The position numbers and the translations under genes were made by a program. Positions 1 through 4,612 of a DNA stretch of 5,027 bases are shown one piece after another. The DNA lies in assembly GCA_934553185.1 (NCBI GenBank), contig CAKTFF010000196.1, forward strand, positions 1 to 5,027, in the 5' to 3' direction. How positions within the stretch are numbered: position 1 is the stretch's first letter; each line of letters starts with the position of its first letter. The stretch is from an uncultured Devosia sp. Its GTDB lineage: Bacteria; Pseudomonadota; Alphaproteobacteria; Rhizobiales; Devosiaceae. The notes below the pieces were generated by a model, which searched no databases, was not told where the DNA came from, and was given only the letters and a program-made list of their open reading frames with translations.

Positions 1-71
1 TCGGCGCGGTGTTTGCCCTCCTTGTGGTGTTTCTCGCCAGCGAGTACCGCCGCCGTTTCAACGACAACTAG
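1..71 (+). CDS. C-terminal end of a membrane protein (partial)
   Basis: An open frame enters from the left edge and ends at TAG (69-71). The visible 22 residues contain a hydrophobic run (AVFALLVVFLA) followed by a basic, hydrophilic tail (SEYRRRFNDN). This is what the last transmembrane helix and short cytoplasmic tail of an inner-membrane transporter look like, and the positive-inside rule fits a cytoplasmic C-terminus. An MFS-type or similar permease is possible, but the fragment is too short to assign a family. Codon use resembles that of the following genes. A possible hairpin at 85-102 follows the stop. Confidence 0.6.
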   Translation, partial: GAVFALLVVFLASEYRRRFNDN

Positions 72-84
72 ACGCTTGGGGGAA

Positions 85-102
85 CTTGCCGGAACCGGCA
101 GG
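85..102 (+). terminator. possible intercistronic hairpin after the membrane protein gene
   Basis: TGCCGG and CCGGCA (87-92 and 95-100) form a GC-rich inverted repeat, extended by a G-U and a C-G pair to 85-102. It lies 13 bases after the upstream stop codon. There is no T-tract downstream, so it is not a convincing intrinsic terminator. It may be a weak terminator or an mRNA-stabilising hairpin. Confidence 0.25.
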
Positions 103-145
103 CGCCCTGTCGGTTATCTGTGGGCCTCAGCAATTCGAGACCACC

Positions 146-358
146 ATGCAGCCCACGCCCGATCTCAGCCCCTTGCCCGATCTCGACAGCGATCTCATTG
201 CCGGGCTGGACCGCTTCATCGTCGCCCACGAGGACCCCGAAGCGGGCACGCTGAGCCGCAATGACGCGATCAACCGCATCCTGCGCGACTATCTGCAGCG
301 CGCCGGTTACGTCGAGCCGGACAATGAAAGCCTCGACTTCGATGATCCTGATCACTGA
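146..358 (+). CDS. small putative ribbon-helix-helix protein
   Basis: This 70-residue protein probably starts at ATG 146, preceded by a weak GAGA purine stretch at 137-140. The frame is open back to a TTG at 86, but that start has no better ribosome binding site. Residues 16-28 (DLIAGLDRFIVAH) followed by SRNDAINRILRDYLQRAGY (37-55) resemble the strand/helix A and helix B of CopG/Arc-type RHH DNA-binding proteins, especially the S-R-x-x-A-I-x-R-I/L-L-R-D pattern. An acidic tail follows (EPDNESLDFDDPDH). No toxin partner is visible on either side, so it is not obviously an antitoxin. It ends 65 bases before sitA and could be an orphan regulator or a conserved protein of unknown role. No function is assigned. 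Confidence 0.65.
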   Translation: MQPTPDLSPLPDLDSDLIAGLDRFIVAHEDPEAGTLSRNDAINRILRDYLQRAGYVEPDNESLDFDDPDH

Positions 359-365
359 CGCGCTC

Positions 366-387
366 TTGCGAATGATTTGCAATTGCA
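366..387 (+). promoter_or_regulatory. Mur/Fur-family operator and promoter of sitABCD
   Basis: The sequence TTGCGAATGATTTGCAA (366-382) is an 8-1-8 inverted repeat with one mismatched pair, the geometry of Fur-superfamily operators. A second, overlapping perfect palindrome, TGCAATTGCA (378-387), suggests room for two dimers. TTGC/TGCAA half-sites of this type are what is known for Mur (manganese-responsive Fur) sites at rhizobial sitA promoters. A tentative promoter is TTGCGA (366-371), 17 bases, TAGGTT (389-394), so a bound regulator would cover the -35 region. Expected behaviour is repression by Mn-loaded Mur. The promoter hexamers are weak and uncertain, while the dyad itself is clear. Zur or an iron-sensing Fur cannot be excluded from sequence. 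Confidence 0.6.
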
Positions 388-423
388 CTAGGTTTGCCCG
401 CATCAGCTGAGCCGGAGTGCCTG

Positions 424-1305
424 ATGCGTCGCCTGTTGTTTGCTCTTTCCGCTCTTGCCGTGCTGCTGGCCCCTGCAGCCGCACAGGACCGCATCAAGGT
501 CGTAACCACCTTCACCATCATCGCCGACATGGCCCGCAATGTTGCCGGTGACGCCGCTGAGGTCGTCTCGATCACCAAGCCGGGCGCCGAGATCCATAAT
601 TACCAGCCAACGCCAGGCGACCTGATCGCCACCGACGGCGCCGACCTGCTTCTCTGGAATGGGCTCAATCTCGAACAATGGTTCGAGCAGTTCCTGACCA
701 ATATCGGCGATGTCCCTTCGGCCGTGGTGACCCAAGGCATCGAGCCGATGGGCATCGGCGCTGGACCCTATGAGGGCCGGCCCAACCCCCATGCCTGGAT
801 GTCGCCCACCGATGCGCTGCTTTATGTCGAAAACATCAGGGCGGCGCTGGTGTCGGCCGATCCCGCCAATGAGGCGATCTACAACCGCAATGCGCTCGCC
901 TATGGCGAGCAGATCACCGAGACGGTGGCGCCGCTGCGTGCCGCGCTCGACCAGGTGCCGCCCGAGAAGCGCTGGTTGGCGACCTCGGAAGGCGCCTTCA
1001 GCTACCTGGCGCGTGACTTCGGCCTGCGCGAGCTCTACCTCTGGCCCATCAATGCCGACCAGCAGGGCACGCCCCAGCAGGTGCGTCTACTGATCGATGC
1101 GGTGCGCGAAAACCAGGTGCCGGTGATTTTCTCGGAATCCACCATTTCCCCCAAGCCCGCCGAGCAGGTCGCGCGGGAAACCGGCATTGCCTATGGCGGG
1201 GTGCTGTATGTGGATTCCCTCTCCGAGGCGGACGGAACGGTGCCCACCTATCTCGATCTGCTGCGCGTCACCGCCACCACCATTGTCGAGGGCCTGAGCC
1301 AATGA
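424..1305 (+). CDS. sitA: manganese/iron ABC transporter, periplasmic substrate-binding protein SitA
   Basis: This 293-residue cluster A-I (ZnuA/TroA/PsaA-type) solute-binding protein captures Mn2+ and probably Fe2+ in the periplasm and delivers it to SitC/SitD. ATG 424 has GGAG at 414-417, six bases upstream. A TTG at 394 is in frame but lies in the operator region and would spoil the signal peptide. Residues 1-20 ([20 protein letters not shown]) form a Sec signal with cleavage expected after AAA-20, and there is no lipobox cysteine. Predicted metal ligands are His58 (EIHNY), His123 (NPHAW), Glu189 (SEGAF) and Asp264 ([10 protein letters not shown]). Glutamate at the third position and the lack of a long His-rich loop favour Mn/Fe over Zn. 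Other family signatures are [12 protein letters not shown] (26-37) and [12 protein letters not shown] (206-217). The length is normal. It is the first gene of sitABCD and its stop overlaps the sitB start. Confidence 0.93.
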   Translation: MRRLLFALSALAVLLAPAAAQDRIKVVTTFTIIADMARNVAGDAAEVVSITKPGAEIHNYQPTPGDLIATDGADLLLWNGLNLEQWFEQFLTNIGDVPSAVVTQGIEPMGIGAGPYEGRPNPHAWMSPTDALLYVENIRAALVSADPANEAIYNRNALAYGEQITETVAPLRAALDQVPPEKRWLATSEGAFSYLARDFGLRELYLWPINADQQGTPQQVRLLIDAVRENQVPVIFSESTISPKPAEQVARETGIAYGGVLYVDSLSEADGTVPTYLDLLRVTATTIVEGLSQ

Positions 1306-2174
1306 ATGACGCCGCGCCGGGCCTTGAGGTCCGCGACATCACTGTCAGCTATCGTAATGGCAACACCGCCATCAAACATGCCAGCTTCACCATTCCGCGC
1401 GGCTCGATCACCGCGCTGGTGGGCGTCAACGGCTCGGGCAAGTCGACCCTGTTCAAGGCCATCATGGGCTTTGTGCCGCTGGCATCGGGGTCGGTAAACA
1501 TCCTTGGTGTCGGGGGCAGGGCGGCACTCAAGCGCAACCTCGTCGCCTATGTGCCGCAATCGGAAGACGTGGACTGGAACTTCCCGGTTCTGGTGGAAGA
1601 CGTGGTGATGATGGGGCGCTATGGCCATATGGGCATGCTGCGCCGCCCGAACAAAACCGACCGCGACATGGTCACCTCCGCCCTCGAACGCGTCAGCATG
1701 CTCCCATTCCGCCATCGCCAGATCGGCGAGTTGTCCGGGGGGCAGAAAAAGCGCGTGTTTCTTGCGCGCGCCCTCGCGCAGGAGGGGCAGGTCATCCTTC
1801 TCGACGAGCCGTTTACCGGCGTCGACGTCAAGACCGAGGATGCCATTGTCGAGTTGCTGCGTGGTCTGCGCGACGAGGGCAAGGTCATGCTGGTTTCGAC
1901 CCACAATCTGGGCTCCGTGCCCGAATTCTGCGACCGCACCGTTCTGGTCAAGGGCACGGTGATCGCTTCGGGACCGACCGAAGACATCTTCACCCGCGAG
2001 TGGCTGGAAGAAACCTTTGGCGGCGCGTTGCGCCATTTCGTGCTGGCCGGGGCGGGCCTCCATGACGACGACGACCCGCGGCACCTTTCGGTGTTGACCG
2101 ACGATGAGCGCCCTTTGGTCATGTATGGCGAAAAAGGCCGCATGAGCCACAAGCAGTCGGACCGGGTTGGATGA
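1302..2174 (+). CDS. sitB: manganese/iron ABC transporter, ATP-binding protein SitB
   Basis: This 290-residue cytoplasmic ATPase powers the SitCD permease. All catalytic motifs are intact: Walker [10 protein letters not shown] (41-49), Q-loop Gln86 (YVPQSE), signature LSGGQ (144-148), Walker B VILLDEP (164-170, with Asp168 and catalytic Glu169) and switch His201 (STHN). The phrase [10 protein letters not shown] (87-96) is typical of the Mn/Zn/Fe importer ATPase subgroup. Residues after about 245 form an extension beyond the core domain, with an acidic stretch DDDDPR (255-260) and [12 protein letters not shown]; such tails occur in rhizobial SitB proteins, and their role is unknown. ATG 1302 overlaps the sitA stop (ATGA), with GAGGG at 1288-1292 as a distant ribosome binding site. 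A second ATG at 1306 is out of frame. Confidence 0.93.
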   Translation: MNDAAPGLEVRDITVSYRNGNTAIKHASFTIPRGSITALVGVNGSGKSTLFKAIMGFVPLASGSVNILGVGGRAALKRNLVAYVPQSEDVDWNFPVLVEDVVMMGRYGHMGMLRRPNKTDRDMVTSALERVSMLPFRHRQIGELSGGQKKRVFLARALAQEGQVILLDEPFTGVDVKTEDAIVELLRGLRDEGKVMLVSTHNLGSVPEFCDRTVLVKGTVIASGPTEDIFTREWLEETFGGALRHFVLAGAGLHDDDDPRHLSVLTDDERPLVMYGEKGRMSHKQSDRVG

Positions 2175-3025
2175 TCGAAACCCTGCTGCTGCCGTTCAAC
2201 TACGGCTACATGATCAACGCCATCTGGGTCTCGGCCCTGGTGGGAGGCGTCTGCGCCTTCCTTTCAGCCTATCTGATGCTCAAAGGCTGGTCGCTGATCG
2301 GCGATGCGCTATCGCACTCGATCGTGCCGGGCGTCGCCGGCGCCTATATGCTGGGCCTGCCCTTTTCCGTGGGCGCCTTTTTCTCCGGCGGGCTGGCGGC
2401 AGGGGCCATGCTGTTTCTCAGCCAAAGAACCAAGCTCAAGGAAGACGCCGTGATCGGGCTGATCTTCACCGCCTTTTTCGGGCTGGGCCTGTTCATGATT
2501 TCGCTGTCGCCCACCTCGGTCAACATCCAGACCATCGTGCTGGGCAACATCCTGGCCGTGACGCCCGAGGACACCATGCAACTGGTCATCATCGCCGTGG
2601 TGACGCTCGGGGTAATGCTGGTGATCTGGAAGGATCTGCTGGTCACCTTTTTCGACGAGTCCCATGCCCGCTCCATCGGCCTCAACCCGCCGCTGCTGCG
2701 CGCGGTGTTCTTCACGCTCCTCGCCGCCTGCACCGTGGCGGCGATGCAAACCGTGGGCGCGTTCCTCGTGATCGCCATGGTGGTGACGCCCGGGGCAACG
2801 GCCTACCTTCTGACCGACCGCTTCGGGCGGCTGGTGATCCTCGCCATCGCCATCGGCACCCTGTCGTCGCTGGTCGGCGCCTACCTTTCGTTTTTCCTCG
2901 ATGGCGCAACCGGCGGGGTGATCGTCGTATTGCAGACGGCGGTATTCCTCCTCGCGTTCCTCTTTGCGCCCAAGCACGGCATGCTGGCCGCGCGGCGCAG
3001 GGCCCGGCTGGGAGCAGAGGCATGA
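2171..3025 (+). CDS. sitC: manganese/iron ABC transporter, permease SitC
   Basis: This 284-residue inner-membrane protein of the ABC-3 (Mn/Zn/Fe) permease family forms the channel together with SitD. Hydrophobic segments lie near residues 15-35, 51-66, 66-84, 94-111, 133-153, 176-191, 194-212, 219-240 and 247-266, matching the 7-9 helices usual for the family. Family signatures are [20 protein letters not shown] (35-54), [10 protein letters not shown] (90-99), [20 protein letters not shown] (195-214) and [14 protein letters not shown] (236-249). The cytoplasmic segment [11 protein letters not shown] (161-171) is a likely contact site for the ATPase. The C-terminus is basic. The start ATG 2171 overlaps the sitB stop as ATGA and has no strong Shine-Dalgarno sequence, so translation is probably coupled to sitB. 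The gene is intact. Confidence 0.92.
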   Translation: MIETLLLPFNYGYMINAIWVSALVGGVCAFLSAYLMLKGWSLIGDALSHSIVPGVAGAYMLGLPFSVGAFFSGGLAAGAMLFLSQRTKLKEDAVIGLIFTAFFGLGLFMISLSPTSVNIQTIVLGNILAVTPEDTMQLVIIAVVTLGVMLVIWKDLLVTFFDESHARSIGLNPPLLRAVFFTLLAACTVAAMQTVGAFLVIAMVVTPGATAYLLTDRFGRLVILAIAIGTLSSLVGAYLSFFLDGATGGVIVVLQTAVFLLAFLFAPKHGMLAARRRARLGAEA

Positions 3026-3870
3026 ACACGCTCTGGACCTATGCCCTTTGGCCGTTCAGCTTTCCCTTCATGACCCAGGCCATGCTGATCGCCGTTTTGG
3101 TGTCGGTGCCCACGGCGCTGCTGAGCTGCTTTCTCGTGCTCAAGGGCTGGTCGCTGATGGGCGATGCCATTTCCCATGCCGTGTTGCCCGGCGTGGTGCT
3201 GGCCTACATTGCCGGCCTGCCGCTGGGCATTGGCGCCTTCGGCGCAGGCATGCTGTGCGCGCTTTCGGTGGGCTTTCTGCGCGAGAACTCGCGCATCAAG
3301 GAAGATACGGTGATGGGCGTGGTGTTTGCCGGCCTTTTTGGCCTCGGCATCGTTCTTTACACCTCCATCCAGACCGATGTGCATCTCGACCATATCCTGT
3401 TTGGCGACATTCTGGGCGTCGGCATTGCCGACCTGTGGCAGACCGGGATCATTTCGCTCGTGGTCACCGCCATCGTGCTGGCGAAATGGCGCGACCTGCT
3501 GCTTTTCTGCTTCGATCCGCAGCAGGCAGGCGCTATCGGCCTGCCGGTCCGCTGGCTGCATTATGGGTTGTTGGCGCTGCTGTCGCTGACCATCGTCGCG
3601 GCGCTGACCGCCGTGGGCATCGTTCTGGTGATCGCGCTGCTGGTGGCGCCGGGCGCCATCGCCTTTTTGTGGAGCAAGCGCTTTGCGCCCATGATGATGA
3701 TCGCGGTGGCCGTGTCGGTGAGCTGTTCGCTCCTCGGGATCTATCTCAGCTTCTTTCTCGACAGCGCCCCGGCACCCACCATCGTGCTGCTGATGAGCGC
3801 CACGTTCATAACAACCTTCATCGTCACCACAGCCCGGCAGGCGGCTGCGGTAACAATTAGGCAAACATGA
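3022..3870 (+). CDS. sitD: manganese/iron ABC transporter, permease SitD
   Basis: This 282-residue ABC-3 family permease is a paralogue of SitC and should form the second half of the channel. Matching signatures are FLVLKGWSLMGDAISHAVLPG (37-57), KEDTVMGVVFAGLFGLGI (93-110), AVGIVLVIALLVAPGAIAFL (197-216) and GIYLSFFLDSAPAPT (239-253). FDPQQAGAIGL (164-174) is the likely ATPase-contact loop, equivalent to [11 protein letters not shown] in SitC. About eight membrane segments are visible. The start is ATG 3022, overlapping the sitC stop (ATGA), with GGGAG at 3010-3014, seven bases upstream. The same frame happens to be open far upstream through sitC; that is a compositional accident, because the SitD homology begins only at 3022. 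It is the last gene of the sit operon, and no clear intrinsic terminator follows before rirA. Confidence 0.92.
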   Translation: MNTLWTYALWPFSFPFMTQAMLIAVLVSVPTALLSCFLVLKGWSLMGDAISHAVLPGVVLAYIAGLPLGIGAFGAGMLCALSVGFLRENSRIKEDTVMGVVFAGLFGLGIVLYTSIQTDVHLDHILFGDILGVGIADLWQTGIISLVVTAIVLAKWRDLLLFCFDPQQAGAIGLPVRWLHYGLLALLSLTIVAALTAVGIVLVIALLVAPGAIAFLWSKRFAPMMMIAVAVSVSCSLLGIYLSFFLDSAPAPTIVLLMSATFITTFIVTTARQAAAVTIRQT

Positions 3871-3885
3871 ACGACCTGATCAGGT
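3868..3885 (+). promoter_or_regulatory. possible iron-rhizobia-box-like site overlapping the sitD stop
   Basis: TGA (3868-3870), nine bases, then TCA (3880-3882) fit the minimal TGA-N9-TCA pattern reported for RirA operators. Overlapping it is a perfect 12-bp palindrome ACCTGATCAGGT (3874-3885). The two elements have different centres, and the six-base pattern is easily met by chance, so the call is weak. If real, it would sit just upstream of the rirA promoter and could mean autoregulation. Confidence 0.2.
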
Positions 3886-3886
3886 T

Positions 3887-3915
3887 TGGTTGACATTCTT
3901 TAGAATGGTTATAAG
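3887..3915 (+). promoter_or_regulatory. rirA promoter with an Irr-type (ICE) operator
   Basis: TTTAGAA-TGG-TTATAAG (3899-3915) matches the iron control element TTTAGAA-N3-TTCTAAA at 12 of 14 positions, with the left half perfect. In rhizobia, Irr represses iron-use genes through such sites under low iron, and rirA itself is a reported Irr target. Promoter hexamers overlap it: a -10 TATAAG (3910-3915) with either TTGGTT (3887-3892, 17-base spacer) or a perfect TTGACA (3890-3895, but only 14 bases of spacer). Irr bound here would cover the -10 element. The transcription start cannot be fixed from sequence. Confidence 0.55.
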
Positions 3916-3926
3916 TTAGCGCTAAC
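3915..3926 (+). promoter_or_regulatory. perfect 12-bp palindrome in the rirA leader
   Basis: GTTAGCGCTAAC is fully self-complementary, shares its first base with the ICE-like box, and lies 25 bases before the rirA start. Its form (a CG centre, with TTAGC/GCTAA arms) is like operators of LacI-family regulators. It would lie at or just after the transcription start, a position suited to repression. The binding protein is unknown and no LacI-type gene is visible in the window. Confidence 0.35.
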
Positions 3927-3951
3927 ACTCGCTGCCGCAGAAAGAGCAAAC

Positions 3952-4440
3952 GTGAGACTGACGCGCCAATCCAACTATGCCATTCGCACCCTGGTCTATT
4001 GCGCCGTGAATGATCCGGGCTTGAGCCGGGTGGCCGATATCGCCAAGGCCTACAACATTTCCGAGCTGTTTCTGTTCAAGCTAATTAAGCCGCTGGTGGA
4101 AAATGGTCTGCTGGCGACGGTGCGTGGCCGGCGTGGCGGCATCAAGCTCGGGCGCAAGGCCGAGGAAATCACCCTGCTCGACACCATTCGCTTGACCGAA
4201 GAAAACTTCGCCCTCGCGGAATGTTTCGAGGAAGGCGCCGATTGCCCGCTGATCGGCGAATGCGACCTCAACGGCGCGCTGCGCGAGGCGCTGGGAGCGT
4301 TCTTTGATGTTCTGGCCAGCTACACCATTGCCGATCTCGCCAGCAAGAAGCGCTCGATCCGCGATCGCCTGGGCATCACGACCTTTGAGGCCGTCATGGA
4401 GCCGCCCCACGCGCCTGCACCGGCGCTTTCTCAAATATGA
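3952..4440 (+). CDS. rirA: Rrf2-family iron-responsive regulator RirA
   Basis: This 162-residue Rrf2-family transcription factor (the family of IscR and NsrR) closely resembles rhizobial RirA, which represses iron-uptake genes when iron is sufficient by sensing an Fe-S cluster. The N-terminus MRLTRQSNYAIRTLVYCA, the winged helix with ADIAKAYNISELFLFKLIKPL (28-48) and the wing RGRRGGIKLGR (58-68) fit this family. Three cysteines suited to cluster binding are Cys91 (AECFEE), Cys98 (DCPL) and Cys104 (GECDL); Cys17 is extra. LTEENFALAECF and the LNGALREAL helix are RirA-like rather than NsrR-like. The start is GTG 3952 with AGAAAGAG (3939-3946) as ribosome binding site. It is separated from sitD by 81 bases that contain its own promoter, but no terminator blocks read-through from sit. 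The tail after residue 141 is Pro/Ala-rich and probably disordered. A different Rrf2 paralogue is the main alternative. Confidence 0.87.
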   Translation: MRLTRQSNYAIRTLVYCAVNDPGLSRVADIAKAYNISELFLFKLIKPLVENGLLATVRGRRGGIKLGRKAEEITLLDTIRLTEENFALAECFEEGADCPLIGECDLNGALREALGAFFDVLASYTIADLASKKRSIRDRLGITTFEAVMEPPHAPAPALSQI

Positions 4441-4456
4441 TCTAGACAGTCATATT
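4428..4456 (+). promoter_or_regulatory. RirA-type operator (iron-rhizobia box) with possible promoter after rirA
   Basis: AATATGA (4434-4440) and TCATATT (4450-4456) form a perfect 7-bp inverted repeat around nine bases. It contains TGA-N9-TCA (4438-4452), the iron-rhizobia box described for RirA, with AT-rich flanks. Its first half is the end of rirA itself, with the stop codon as the TGA. A weak promoter fits on top of it: TTCTCA (4428-4433), 17 bases, CATATT (4451-4456), so a bound repressor would cover the spacer and the -10. Each hexamer matches consensus at four of six positions. The alternative is an AT-rich hairpin in the 3' end of the rirA mRNA. Confidence 0.4.
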
Positions 4457-4461
4457 AAAAG

Positions 4462-4586
4462 CCCCTATGGTTTGTTCATCGGTGACGCGAGGCTTGCCCG
4501 CGATGCCAACTGGACGACGGGGGCTTGCTGCTACCGTCTCCCCGGACCGGTCAGGATCCTCAACGTCCTGACCGGTCTTTTCTTTG
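4462..4586 (+). ncRNA. candidate small RNA between rirA and the ABC-F gene
   Basis: The segment starts about six bases after the putative -10 at 4451-4456 and ends at a strong terminator, giving a predicted transcript near 125 nt. It has no convincing coding frame: a 34-codon frame from ATG 4467 to the stop at 4569-4571 has no Shine-Dalgarno sequence and ends inside the terminator stem. Possible hairpins are 4486-4502 (CGCG-A-GG / CCCGCG around a CTTG loop, with a bulged A), a weaker GACGG/CCGTC pair (4516-4520 and 4534-4538), and the terminator. The terminator loop carries TCCTC, an anti-Shine-Dalgarno-like sequence often used by trans-acting small RNAs. It could equally be the 3' untranslated region of rirA. 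It matches no small RNA family I recognise; the SRP RNA core motif is absent. Confidence 0.3.
4545..4585 (+). terminator. strong intrinsic terminator
   Basis: GACCGGTCAGGA (4545-4556) pairs perfectly with TCCTGACCGGTC (4566-4577), a 12-bp stem with a nine-base loop (TCCTCAACG), followed at once by TTTTCTTT (4578-4585). No A-tract precedes the stem, so it should act only on + strand transcripts. It ends transcription of rirA and/or the candidate small RNA, and isolates the ABC-F gene that starts 28 bases later. Confidence 0.93.
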
Positions 4587-4595
4587 CCCGCTTGC

Positions 4596-4601
4596 TATGA
4601 T
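4596..4601 (+). promoter_or_regulatory. possible -10 element giving a near-leaderless ABC-F mRNA
   Basis: TATGAT (4596-4601) matches the -10 consensus at five of six positions, and initiation about seven bases later would put the start near 4608, leaving roughly five bases before ATG 4613. No good -35 lies at 17-18 bases, since that spot is occupied by the terminator stem. The missing Shine-Dalgarno sequence before 4613 is in keeping with a leaderless or near-leaderless transcript. Confidence 0.3.
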
Positions 4602-4612
4602 CTATCCGCCCC

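Noticed and set aside
86..145. Alternative TTG start for the RHH-like protein
   Set aside because: It falls inside the hairpin after the upstream gene and has no better ribosome binding site; the extra residues add no recognisable domain.
394..423. Alternative TTG start for sitA
   Set aside because: It would add ten polar residues ahead of a good signal peptide and lies beside the operator; ATG 424 has a well-placed GGAG.
1248..2150. 300-codon open frame on the minus strand opposite sitB
   Set aside because: It is a mirror of a well-supported gene in GC-rich DNA; the translation is rich in His, Gln and Arg and shows no recognisable domain, while the + strand has all ABC ATPase motifs.
2167..3021. 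Long upstream extension of the sitD frame through sitC, which could be mistaken for a fused permease
   Set aside because: The extension reads as Arg/His/Gly-rich nonsense in a different frame from sitC; permease homology in this frame starts only at ATG 3022, which has its own ribosome binding site.
2881..3864. 327-codon open frame on the minus strand opposite sitD
   Set aside because: The translation is a low-complexity His/Gln/Asp-rich string with no domain; it is a shadow of the permease gene.
3874..3885. ACCTGATCAGGT as the sit operon terminator
   Set aside because: A palindrome without a loop gives a poor hairpin and only a mixed TTTGGTT follows, so it is not a convincing intrinsic terminator.
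4467..4571. 34-codon open frame as a leader peptide
   Set aside because: It has no Shine-Dalgarno sequence, its Arg/Ser/Gly-rich composition is not distinctive, and the stop lies inside the terminator stem.
4304..4600. 98-codon + strand open frame across the end of rirA
   Set aside because: It overlaps rirA out of frame and then runs through the terminator hairpin; no domain is visible.
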